NCBI GenBank assembly: GCA_026075535.2
Contig: AP026542.1
Span: 7,626,001-7,690,000 of the forward strand
Length of the DNA stretch: 64,000 bases
Source: Tricholoma matsutake
Taxonomy: Eukaryota; Basidiomycota; Agaricomycetes; Agaricales; Tricholomataceae
Direction of reading: 5' to 3'
Numbering within the stretch: the stretch's first letter is position 1; each line of letters starts with the position of its first letter. Positions 1 through 9,081 of this stretch are shown here, piece by piece. Made by a program: the position numbers and the translations under genes. The notes beneath the pieces were generated by a model that was not told the origin of the DNA, made no database searches, and was given only the letters and a program-made list of their open reading frames with translations.

Positions 1-421
1 GTCCACAATCGGAGATAATGGTATTGGGTAACCCATGTAACCGCCATACCTGATTTAGATAGAGGCGCGCCAAGCCCAATGATGAGGTTTCTGTAGTAGT
101 ACAAATAATATGGACCTCGTTTGTGAAGCGGTCGCATACTACAAATATTGCATCGTACTCTTGAGCCTCGGGTAATCCGGTAATAAAATCCACAGATATA
201 TCTCACCACAGCGCTTTAGGTATAGGGTTCGGCATTAATTTTCCTGCAGGTTTCTCTGGAAATTTCTTCCCCCTCATGCACATATCACATCCATCCACAT
301 ACCCCAACACATACTTCAAAATTCCGGGCCACCAATAATTTCTCATTACTAATTCCAACATCTTCCATCTTCCTGGGTGTCCAGCAGTCGGTGTATTATG
401 ATGTAACCAGACGATCTCCCT
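1..421 (-). pseudogene. gypsy integrase N-terminal fragment
   Basis: This is the minus-strand continuation of pol past the RNase H piece. It shows the zinc-binding HHCC region ('HHNTPTAGHPG' then 'CDMC') and the start of the catalytic core ('SVDFITGLPEAQEYDAIFVV'), where the D of VDF is the expected first acidic residue. A TGA at 203-205 sits just before that D motif, and another at 422-424 separates this piece from RNase H. The second and third acidic residues lie outside the window or are not seen. Confidence 0.75.
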
Positions 422-1279
422 TCACAAATCCTGATCCTTCAGTACATACACTTTTCCTTGAAACAACACCAACCCTTGTTCCTCAGCCCATTCATCTCCT
501 TTAATATTACCTTTCTTCTCTCCCTTCAGAGCTTTCACAGCTTCCACTACTTCATTGTCCATTTCTGAACATTGTCTAATTTTAGACAACATTTCCGTTT
601 CCGAGCTATCTATTAATAGATGCCCTTGACGCATAGCACAAATGCGAAAGTATTCAGGTTTGAGTAAGGTAACATTCTTATTGTCCTCCTCTACCCCCCT
701 TTTATGATCAATACGTCTGGATAATGCATCTGCTTTCCTCATTAAGCTTCCTGCTTTGTGGACCAAGTGAAAATTGAAATGCGATAGGAATAGTGCCCAA
801 CGTGCTTGCCGGTGATTAAGCTTATTAGTGGACATGAAGTATTGCAGATTTTGATGATCTGTCCAGATCTCAATCTGATGCGTACATCCCTCCAAATAAT
901 GCCTCCATGCCTCCAACTCTTTGTCATGCACATCATAATTCCTCTCCACATCATTCAACCCTTGGGACAAATATGCACAAGGATGCCATTTGTCATCTTT
1001 GCACAGCATTGATAATACCGCTCCAGTAGCAAAGTCGGATGCATCTGATTCCACTCGTAAAGGGCATGTGAAATCTACTGGGGCTAATATAGGTCCCTCC
1101 ACAAACTTCCTCTTCAACTCCTCAAAAGCCATCTGCTGCTGCTCTCCCCACCTCCACACTACTCCCTTTCGTGTAAGGTTATGTAAGGGTGCAGCAATTT
1201 TGGAAAAATTGTGCACAAAGCAACAATAATAATTTGCGAGTCCCAAGAAGGCTTGAACCTCCTTGACATGGGTGGGCAC
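422..1279 (-). pseudogene. gypsy RT thumb and RNase H
   Basis: This 285-residue stretch holds the RT thumb ('[11 protein letters not shown]'), then an RNase H domain with 'ESDASDFATGAVLSM', 'HDKELEAWRHYLEG', 'WTDHQNLQYF' and 'NHRQARWALFLSHFNF', and ends in the linker to integrase. The ORF ends in TGA at 422-424. It overlaps the RT frame at 1159-1279 because the upstream part is shifted by one base; the plus-strand copy has one extra C in the same place (near 5404). Confidence 0.8.
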
Positions 1280-1779
1280 AGGCCAATCTGTGATTCCTGT
1301 ACCTTGATCGGATCCATTTTGATCCCATCAGGGCCAATTAATAATCCTAGAAACTCAATTTCGCTTGCCCCAAACACACACTTCTCTGGTTTCAAAAATA
1401 GATCATTCTCTGCTAACCTCCATAGCACCTCCTGCACTATCGCCTCATGATTTTCTTCATCCTCCATGAATATCAGAATGTCGTCAATAAATATTATTAC
1501 CACGCCTTTGTCTATTACGTCCTTGAAAATGTCATTCATCATATTTTGGAAGGTTGGGGGACTATTAGTCATCCCGAAAAACATGACAAGCGGCTCAAAG
1601 GATCCTCGACGCATAGCAAATGCAGCCTTCCACTCATCTCCTTTCTTTATTTGTACATTATTGTATCCCCATTGTAAATCCAATTTTGTAAAGACCTTGG
1701 CTTTTCCCACGTTGTCAATTATTTCTGAGATCAATGGCAGGGGGTACACATTCTTCACTTTCACAGAGGGGACAGACAC
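1159..1779 (-). pseudogene. gypsy reverse transcriptase fragment
   Basis: RT palm with '[21 protein letters not shown]' (contains the first catalytic D), '[12 protein letters not shown]' and '[10 protein letters not shown]' (the F/Y-x-D-D catalytic box). The N-terminal fingers are missing because the copy stops at 1780. Its last 40 or so residues are out of frame after a one-base deletion, and the true reading continues in the RNase H piece. Confidence 0.8.
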
Positions 1780-1808
1780 AATATTTTCTCACCTGGAAGT
1801 CGAGGCAT

Positions 1809-1818
1809 AAAAGGGGGG
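1809..1818 (+). other. polypurine tract of gypsy element
   Basis: AAAAGGGGGG lies three bases before the TGTTAGG start of the LTR, as expected for the plus-strand primer next to a 3' LTR. The LTR at 1822 therefore follows a gypsy interior on the plus strand, although the pol next to it is inverted. Confidence 0.6.
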
Positions 1819-1821
1819 TAA

Positions 1822-2550
1822 TGTTAGGAAACCACCCCATTACCTAATAAAATTTCATTTTTATTTTATTATGTTGAATTACACTACATGATGCCAAATG
1901 ATGCTACACTTTGATAGCGTGAGAATTTTATTTCACACACATCAAAATGTACGCACATGTACGAGTGCGTTGGTAACAACAATGTACAATATATGTAACA
2001 TAGTATATAAACCCTAAATATATGCCTAGGAGACCCCAGTTGTGTTCTCTTAGGTATTCCACCTATGTTTTCAGTGTGAAAGGCCTATCTCAACAAACTC
2101 ACCTATTAATAACCCCTCGCATCAAAACCATCAATTCCCGCATCACGAGCGCAGATCCCACCCCCTTCTTGTAGAGAGAACCCACACGGTCTTAGCTAGC
2201 AGATAGTGGGTGTCGCCCTAACAGAAGAACACAACTTCCCATATCAGTGCGCCTTCTCTTACTTGCGCATACATCATTGTTTCACTGCGCCACATCTGAT
2301 TACTCATCCTTTCGGCACGAGCCGGAAGTACTTGTATATACGTAATCTACCTTTTCTTTTGTAAGCCGACGCCAGGCCTCGCCTTACATTGCGACTGCCA
2401 GTGATCGAGAGGAAGTGCTCGTCATTAGGACAGCTGCAACCAGACAACCAATTGGATCTGGTTTAGTTATGATTTACATCACTCTATTCGGACGACTATT
2501 TTAGTTACAAGCCAAATTCAGTGATATCTCCGAGATCAGGCACTGTTGGA
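1822..2550 (+). mobile_element. gypsy LTR (right end uncertain)
   Basis: Starts TGTTAGG after the polypurine tract. It is AT-rich and carries a TATA-like TATATAA at 2004-2010 followed by transcribed-looking leader. The second LTR of the pair is not in the window, so the right end cannot be fixed by comparison; 2500-2560 is an estimate. It lies between the inverted pol piece and the gag gene, so it may act as the 5' LTR of gypsy-2. Confidence 0.55.
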
Positions 2551-2720
2551 AGGGTTATTGATCCGAAGTGTCAAATTAGGTGCCCGACAAACAACGAATG
2601 ATTGACGAATGATTGACGAACAATTGATGAACCATCACATGACCCATAAACGTTTGGAGAGGTCTTGAAGAACCAATCTTGAATTTGTCAAAGAAGTGAT
2701 TCATCACAGATTTTACCATT
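2551..2720 (+). other. gypsy leader before gag
   Basis: A short untranslated stretch before the gag ATG. It holds three near-copies of a short unit (GAATGATTGAC type) at about 2593-2632. No convincing tRNA primer-binding site could be picked out. Confidence 0.4.
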
Positions 2721-3821
2721 ATGTCCAAACCCTCAACTTCTAAGCCCAGCCCTAATGCTGTTCCCACACCAGTGCTAGAGGCAAAAATTGATGCGCTTAC
2801 AGCGCAAATGTTGCAATTAGTGTCAGTGTTGGCAGCATCACAGCCCAGACAAGTGGAAGTACAGCCAGAGATGACAGTAGAAAGAGATGATGAGATGGAG
2901 GAGATGGTGGAGTGGATGTTGCAGGAGGATGAGATGGTGGAGAAATCCAGAAATGGAAAAGTGCGCTTACCTAAGTACATGTCCCCACAAATCTTTGACG
3001 GTACCATGGAGAATACAAAATCCTTCATCAGCTCTATAGTATTGTACATCCATGGGAGGAAGCCAGAGTTTCATACAGCCAAGTCTAGGATTATGTTTGC
3101 TCTCTCATACATTCAGGGGGGGAAAGCACAGTTCTGGAGAAACGAGGCTATTAATCAAATTGCTGCAGGAAATAAACCATTTGCAACCTTCAAGGAATTT
3201 CTGGAGAGATTGGAGGCACAGTTTGGAGACCCTAATCCATCAAAGGTGACAGCCAATGCTAAATTAAAGACCATGCACCAAGGTTCCCTAACAGCGGATG
3301 AATTTATTTTGCAGTTCAAAGCAGAAGCTTTGCAAACAGACATGGGAGAAGCCACGTTGGTAGAGTTTTTGAAAGCAGGATTAAATCCCTCTTTATTCAA
3401 GTCTATCTACCGACTACCTTCTATGCCAGAGAAGTTGGACGAGTGGTATAATTGGGCAATGTGCCTTGACCAGCAATATCGGCAGGAACAGGTGGAGTCA
3501 AAATTGATGTACGGAAGTAGTAAATTTGGAAAGTCATCAGGAGGAAAGTCCAAGAAAGGAAAGGTGCCTCAGGCACAACCTCCGAGGGCACAGCCACCAG
3601 CCATGGCAGTGACACCTATAGTTATGGAGTCAGCAGCACCAGCAGAGGCAATGGAGGGTGATCAAGCGGGGAGATGAGCCCCACTTAAATGTTTTAACTG
3701 TGGGCAGTTAGGACACATTTCTAGGAATTGTAGGCAGAAAAGAAAAATTAGGGAAGCTACAATTGAGGAAGTGAAGCTGGAGGAAGGCAAACAGAAGAAT
3801 TTTGTGGAAGAGTCCCAGTGA
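2721..3821 (+). pseudogene. gypsy gag with zinc knuckle, one TGA
   Basis: Capsid-type protein of the Ty3/gypsy element, which would coat the element RNA. The ATG at 2721 opens a 318-residue ORF with 'IFDGTMENTKSFISSIVLYI', 'RIMFALSYIQGGKAQFW' and 'FKEFLERLEAQFGDPNP', typical of the retrotransposon gag family. A TGA at 3675-3677 interrupts it. The same frame continues into a CCHC zinc knuckle, 'CFNCGQLGHISRNC' (3690-3731), and stops at 3819-3821. Pol lies in the -1 frame relative to gag, so a -1 shift near 3800 is plausible in the intact ancestor. Confidence 0.85.
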
Positions 3822-4282
3822 AGGTTTCCCCATTGGTGACCCAGAATTGTTACAATGTATTAGTATCCGAGGAAACCCAGAGCAAATCAGAAAAGGAAAT
3901 CGAGGGGGAGTACAACTGTTCTGAATCACGTGACGAAAAGGAGTACAACTGTTGTCAATGACATGACAATGAAAATTGTCACGCATCATTTCCAAAAACC
4001 CCTAAATTCTTTATTCGCTCTGCGCAAATAGAACCCGAAATCACCTTGACTGTGGGACTGAAGACAGTGGACACGCATGCAGCGATTGATGTGGAAGCAT
4101 TGCTTGATAGTGGTGCTACAGGATTATTTATTAATCGATCCTTAATTACCGGGAACGGTATTAACACACACAAGCTGGCGCAACCTATAATGGTGTACAA
4201 TATTGACGGAACAGTCAATCGTGGAGGAACTATCAAGGAGGAGGTGACTATGGTACTAAAGTATCAGGAGCATCAGGAGTGA
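3822..4282 (+). pseudogene. gypsy linker and aspartic protease
   Basis: This is pol-frame sequence after gag, with a TGA at 3959-3961 in the linker. The protease core is 'VEALLDSGATGLFINRSLI' with the catalytic D at 4105-4107, the standard D-S-G-A of retroviral-type proteases. The frame meets TGA at 4280-4282 and then continues open into the RT part, so this stop is probably a mutated arginine CGA. Confidence 0.8.
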
Positions 4283-5161
4283 GCCGTATTCGAAGTGTGC
4301 GATCTCGGGAAAACCAATCTAATAATAGGATGTCCGTGGTTATGGAAGCATAATCCCGAAATTGATTGGAAAACTGGGAAAGTACAAATGACTCGTTGTC
4401 CTAAGGAATGTAATGTGTATGGGATGAAGATGAAGAAGGAAAAAAGGAAAAAGAGAGAGAAAGAACATCCGAGGAAGTATTCTGTTACGATGGAGGAAGT
4501 GGAGGATGAGGAAATGCCAAATGGGGAAGTTCCAATCATGATCAAGAAAGAAGAGCAGAAGCAAACCTTTAGAGCAATTCATGGAGGACAGTCATGGGAC
4601 AAGAATATTGTGAAGGTGGAGAAGCCAGTGGAGGAATGGGTGCCAAAAGTGTATCATGAATATCTGTCAGTGTTTCAGAAGAAGGAGTTTGGGCAAATGC
4701 CAGTGCGGAAGCCATGGGATCATGCAATCGAGATGAAGCCAGGGTTTGTGCCGAAGAAGTCGAAGGTATATCCATTATCTCCGATGGCACAAAAAGAAGT
4801 GGATGCATTCCTGAAGGAGCAATTGCGCAAAGGATACATACGACCTTCAAAATCACTGCAGACGTCACCAATATTCTTCGTGCCAAAGAAAGACCAAAGG
4901 AAGAGGATGTGTACTGATTATAGGTATCTGAATGAGTGGACAGTGAAGAACGCATACCCCCTGCTGTTGATCTCAGAAATAATTGACAAGGTGGGAAAAG
5001 CCAAGGTCTTTACAAAATTGGATTTACAATGGGGATACAATAATGTACAAATAAAGAAAGGAGATGAGTGGAAGGCTGCATTTGCCACGTGTCGAGGATC
5101 CTTTGAGCCGCTTGTCATGTTTTTTGGGATGACTAATAGTCCCCGACCTTCCAAAATATGA
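4283..5161 (+). pseudogene. gypsy protease end and RT N-terminal half
   Basis: Same frame as the protease. It starts with the protease C-terminus ('IIGCPWLWKHNPEIDW') and passes through a lysine- and glutamate-rich linker. The RT fingers and palm follow: 'HAIEMKPGFVPKKSKVYPLS', 'GYIRPSKS', 'FFVPKKD', 'MCTDYRYLNEWTVKNAYPL' and '[18 protein letters not shown]'. A single base is missing at the C run near 5142 compared with gypsy-1, which shifts the frame before 'FQNMMN'. Confidence 0.85.
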
Positions 5162-5553
5162 TGAACAACATTTTCAAGGACGTAATAGACAAAGGCATGA
5201 GAATAATATTTATTGACGACATTCTGATATTCATGGAGGATGAAGAAAATCATGAGGCGATAGTGCAGGAGGTGTTACAGAGGTTAGCGGAGAATGATCT
5301 ATTTTTGAAACCGGAGAAGTGTGTGTTTGGGACAAGCAAGATTGAGTTCCTAGGATTATTAATTGGCCCTGACGGGATCAAAATGGATCTGATCAAGGTA
5401 CAGGCAATCACAGATTGGCCTGCACCCACCCATGTCAAGGAGGTTCAAGCCTTCTTGGGACTCGCAAATTATTATTGTTGCATTGTGCACAATTTTTCCA
5501 AAATTGCTGCACCCTTACATAACCTTACACGAAAGGGAGTAGTGTGGAGGTAG
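5158..5553 (+). pseudogene. gypsy RT C-terminal half
   Basis: Continues RT after the frameshift with the catalytic box '[20 protein letters not shown]', the connection region and '[11 protein letters not shown]'. It ends at a TAG (5551-5553) where gypsy-1 reads TGG ('VVWRWGEQ'), a single G-to-A change. Confidence 0.85.
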
Positions 5554-6240
5554 GGAGAGCAACAGCAGACAGTGTTTGAGGAGTTGAAGAGGAAGTTTGT
5601 GGAGGGACCAATATTAGCCCCAGTAGATTTCACATGCCCTTTACGAGTGGAATCAGATGCATCCAACTTTGCTACTGGAGCGGTATTATCAATGCTGTGC
5701 AAAGATGACAAATGGCATCCTTGTGCATATTTGTCCCGAGGGTTGAATGATGTGGAGAGGAATTATGATGTGCATGACAAAGAGATGTTGGGGATAATAC
5801 GAGCATTGGAGGCGTGGAGGCATTATTTGGAGGGATGTACGCATCAGATGGACAGATCATCAAAATCTGCAATACTTCATGTCCTCTAAAAAGCTTAATC
5901 GCTGGCAAGCATGTTGGGCACTATTCCTATTGTGTTTCAATTTTCACTTGGTCCACAAAGCGGGAAGCTTAATGAGGAAAGCAGATGCATTATCCAGACG
6001 TATTGATCATAAAAGGGGGGTAGAGGAGGACAATAAGAATGTTACCTTACTCAAACCTGAATACTTTCGCATTTGCGCTATGCGTCAAGGGCATCTATTA
6101 ATAGATAGCTCGGAAACAGAAATGTTGTCTAAAATTAGACAATGTTTGGAAATGGATGATGAAGTAGTGGAAACCATGAAAGCTCTGAAGGGAGAGAAGA
6201 AAGGTAATATTAAAGGAGATGAATGGGCTGAGGAACAAAA
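5554..6240 (+). pseudogene. gypsy RNase H and linker, cut by NE-1
   Basis: The RNase H domain reads 'ESDASNFATGAVLSM' and 'HDKEMLGIIRALEAWRHYLEG', shifts frame near 5850-5880 (part of the 'WTDHQNLQYF' motif is lost), and continues as 'ADALSRRIDHKRGVEEDNKN'. Similarity to gypsy-1 ends at 'GDEWAEEQ' (about 6239), where NE-1 begins. The integrase of this copy does not reappear on the other side of NE-1. Confidence 0.8.
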
Positions 6241-6288
6241 TGCTCCTTGACTTGTTACAACCACCATAAACAGTGGTAAACACTCCTG

Positions 6289-6312
6289 CTCGATGTTGGT
6301 AGCAACATCGAG
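6289..6312 (+). other. NE 5' hairpin
   Basis: CTCGATGTTG and CAACATCGAG form a perfect 10-bp stem around a GTAG loop, about 50 bases into the element. NE-14 has the same form, and NE-16 has a C-G pair where NE-1 has T-A, again perfect. NE-11 has a G-T wobble. The pattern fits a structured RNA near the 5' end of the transcript, but CpG decay on both arms could also give it. Confidence 0.5.
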
Positions 6313-7014
6313 ACTCCAATTTTTGTCTGATTTTCGATCGGATTTCGCCATCACGAACGCTCTCGACGTCTCCAGGCCTGCCCTGATTTGCTAAGAGATC
6401 CATCCATCCGATCCCCGGGGATGCCCCGGTCATTCTTTTTGACAATGGCTGCTATTTGTCTCCTTCCCCTGTGCTTCGAGGATCCTGGCTAGGTGAGTGG
6501 TGTCTATGAAAGAGTAGTCTAGGTCCCTATGGGGGCTTAAAGTGGGTGTGGGATGCCTGCTTCAATGCTCGCCCAAGTCGACGCACTCGTTTAGTTGGGG
6601 GAGGTCTGGCTCAGGGGGAGAGACATCGTTACTGGACTGCTGGTCGTCTCTGGGGCTTCCAACCTCCATGCTATGTGAGTCACTACTACTAGGGACAAGC
6701 TACACTGACTACCTGTTGGAATACACCATCGCTAAAAGGGGCCAGGTGACGGTGCCCCCTGATAGCTAGGTCGATGCTCTGGTGGCTGCATTTCACCACC
6801 GACTCCTCACCTCCGGTGCTCACTCCTCTGGGGTGTTATGACCCAGGTTCAATCTTCTCCCACCAGCAGCAGGATGCGTGGCCTGCATGCCCCCTTGGAG
6901 TGTTTGGAGGATGCATCGGATGGATCTGAAACTGAGATAAGGGACCATCTGCTATCGACTCTACGCTACGTATCTTGACTTTTATTGTCATCTACTTGTG
7001 CTAACTCACTCTCT

Positions 7015-7194
7015 ATGCCTAAATGGCGAACCAGAGACCATCCACTTCACCGGGGTCTACACGACCCCTCCCTGATCACAGGTGACATCTTTGATGATGC
7101 CCAAGACTATGACACCCAGTTCACACAGGATGAACTGGAGGTAGCAGCTGCCCTAGGCAGTTTGAGATCTGTGGGCTGGGGAGGTCCTCCCTGA
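7015..7194 (+). pseudogene. NE ORF remnant (internally deleted)
   Basis: Encodes the N-terminus 'GLHDPSLITGDIFDDAQDYD' shared with the longer NE ORFs (compare 48448 and 19113). The frame is lost after 'SVGWGGPP'. Later sequence resembles the ORF C-terminal part in a different frame (around 7335-7430), so the middle of the ORF has been deleted. NE-4, NE-5 and NE-12 share this structure, so it is an established subfamily. Confidence 0.55.
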
Positions 7195-7902
7195 CCCTGA
7201 CGAATTCAAGGACTTCCTTGCTATGCAGGAGGCCCTCACTTATACTGCACGCTGCGTATTTTGATCACTAGCATCATATACCAGTACTAATTTGCTCCTA
7301 ATGCCCAAACGGACAGCTGGAGACGATCATTCTGATGATCATACACCTCCGGCAGCTGTCCCAGCTTCCCATGCGGCAATGCCAACAGCTCCACCAGAGC
7401 TCCAACCTGGGGAACCCTCATCCCCAGTACAGTGCCATCATCATCACAGATGGCCGTGCCACTACTTGTGTGGGGCATCCTGCTCCACACCCATCACCGC
7501 CAGTCCACTGGCTGCTGTCGGGTTGGTGACAAATGTCGCTACCCTTTACATTCTCCCCACTGCGGGGGGGAAATTGCTATCGAGTGCATGTGCTTGCAGT
7601 GCATTTGCTTGAGGGGGGCTTTGGCCCCCTGCTTACGGCAGTTCCGGTGAATAACCAGGTGAACAACCAGCTGCCACATTACTATCACTCATGCATGACA
7701 CGGTGATGGTCCACCTCGTTCGTCTGGGGTGGTCAATCCTCGTTGGCTGGGAGTATGCGGAGGGTTATTCCTCCCGCAAGGGGGGATTTATGGTGAATTG
7801 ACACTGCTGCGCCTGATCTGACTTCGGTTGGATATGTGGCTGGGGGACCAATTCGCACCAGCTGACGATCTAATGGCTAGCTTTGGGAGGGGGGCTCCCC
7901 CT

Positions 7903-7915
7903 CCGGATTATTGCC
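7903..7915 (+). repeat. LINE-A target-site duplication, left
   Basis: CCGGATTATTGCC lies directly before the LINE-A T tract and is repeated at 15011-15023 beyond the LINE 5' end. Confidence 0.85.
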
Positions 7916-8068
7916 TTTTTTTTCTTTTTTTTTGGGTCAAAAATTTATAACGCGACGCCCGAATGCAGTCCGCGGTAGAGACATACAAACAGAGTACACT
8001 ACGCCCAGCCCAAGTCCTCCTCCTGCTGATCTTCACACCAACCACCTGGATAGCTGCGATGACCACTA

Positions 8069-8690
8069 AGATAGAAGACATCCATAACCTGCCAACATCA
8101 TGTGGACAGTGTGACAACTGCCAAATTGGTAAATTTCACACCAAAATGGGAAAAATGCTCCTCAGAACTTCACATATGCAGTTTATACAAAATATAGTCA
8201 ATAGGAATTGGTCTAAATATGTACTAGATGGTTCCCAGAAGGTCAATTTTATGTAAAATGATGTACCCAAATTGGAATTCAAAAGTTTATAGATAACATG
8301 TCATATTTGGCAATTCCGCCTGTGCGACACCTCCTGCATGCACCGGCCGCATGGGGACAAAGCGCAAAGGCAGCTTAGCACAGCTATCAAATTTCACACA
8401 TTATAGTACATAGTTTAGACGATCGTCGTAGGTGTATTGACAGTTGATCAATCAGTACATAGTTATAATCATTTATTGTTGAATTCCTCACTCAATACTT
8501 ATTCCTACATGATGCGGTTTGGAATACAAGGCCTCTACATGTATCCAAAGGGTTCGTATTGAACAAAACTGGAAGAATCTTGTCTCAACATGTTCTAGAG
8601 CTGTTTCGAAGAATTTTCGCCTTTTTTGGCGTGTTACCATCACAAAAGTAATGACACATGACGTTGGCGGGTTATGGATGTCTTCTACCT
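8069..8690. mobile_element. 622-bp TIR element (MITE-like), TA target
   Basis: Terminal inverted repeats of 36 bp match at 33 positions. The left end is AGATAGAAGACATCC, and the right end read inward is AGGTAGAAGACATCC. A TA flanks each side (8067-8068 and 8691-8692). LINE-C has the uninterrupted site 'GACCACTAAGGGGGCC' at about 40517-40532, so the insertion is proven by an empty site. No transposase ORF is present, so it is non-autonomous. The TA target suggests a Tc1/mariner-type mobiliser, but the family is not recognised. The only sizeable ORFs inside are not convincing. Confidence 0.85.
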
Positions 8691-9081
8691 TAAGGGGGCC
8701 CCCTTTATTGAGTAAACGGACTTGCCAGTGGTGGCGTACCGACAACCCGAGCTCGACAATGTCATGTTCCCCGAATCCCTACGGGTATGTGTGCAAGATT
8801 TAGGGGAAACTGCCGCCCTGACGTGAGCCTCTCAGCTCAGAAAGGAAAGTGTAGTCGACTGTATCGTCATAACGCATAACCGACAGAGGATCTGGAAGCG
8901 CTCAGGCGCCTCCCCGAACCAGTACCTGATTTCGTGTCCCCCCGCCCTGACAGTCGCTCCTGAACATGGGCAGGCCCCCTTTATGAGGGTTAATGGAATC
9001 ATCTGGTGCTCTACAGCCACCCCGACATACCGATCACACTAGCCAGAACCAGACGGGAGTCATACGCCCTGCGCGCACAAC

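Larger units (their letters stand above)
1..1780 (-). mobile_element. Ty3/gypsy pol fragment, inverted (gypsy-1)
   Basis: Minus-strand pol of the same family as the plus-strand gypsy copy at 2721-6240. Read on the minus strand it runs RT, RNase H, then the start of integrase, and leaves the window at base 1. It begins abruptly near 1780, where the plus strand switches to the region upstream of a polypurine tract, so it is an internal inversion or a separate copy joined head to head. It has one frameshift and at least two TGA stops, so it is dead. Confidence 0.85.
6241..7915 (+). mobile_element. NE-1, left part (split by LINE-A)
   Basis: This NE copy belongs to the short subfamily with an internal deletion in its ORF. 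It starts GCTCCTTGACTTGTTAC at 6242 and runs through the conserved 5' region (hairpin at 6289-6312) and the ORF remnant to the target CCGGATTATTGCC, where LINE-A inserted. The right part is at 15011-15209. Left flank is gypsy and right flank is the DUF6570 gene, and no TSD is visible, so NE-1 sits at a rearrangement junction. Confidence 0.85.

Noticed and set aside
6241..6400. HDV-like ribozyme at the NE 5' end
   Set aside because: No pairing partner for the first 7 bases (complement of GCTCCTT) was found within 150 bases; only the simple hairpin is supported. A fold search is still suggested under findings.
8071..8690. Small ORFs inside the TIR element as a transposase
   Set aside because: They are under 100 residues, with no DDE/D motif or helix-turn-helix pattern.
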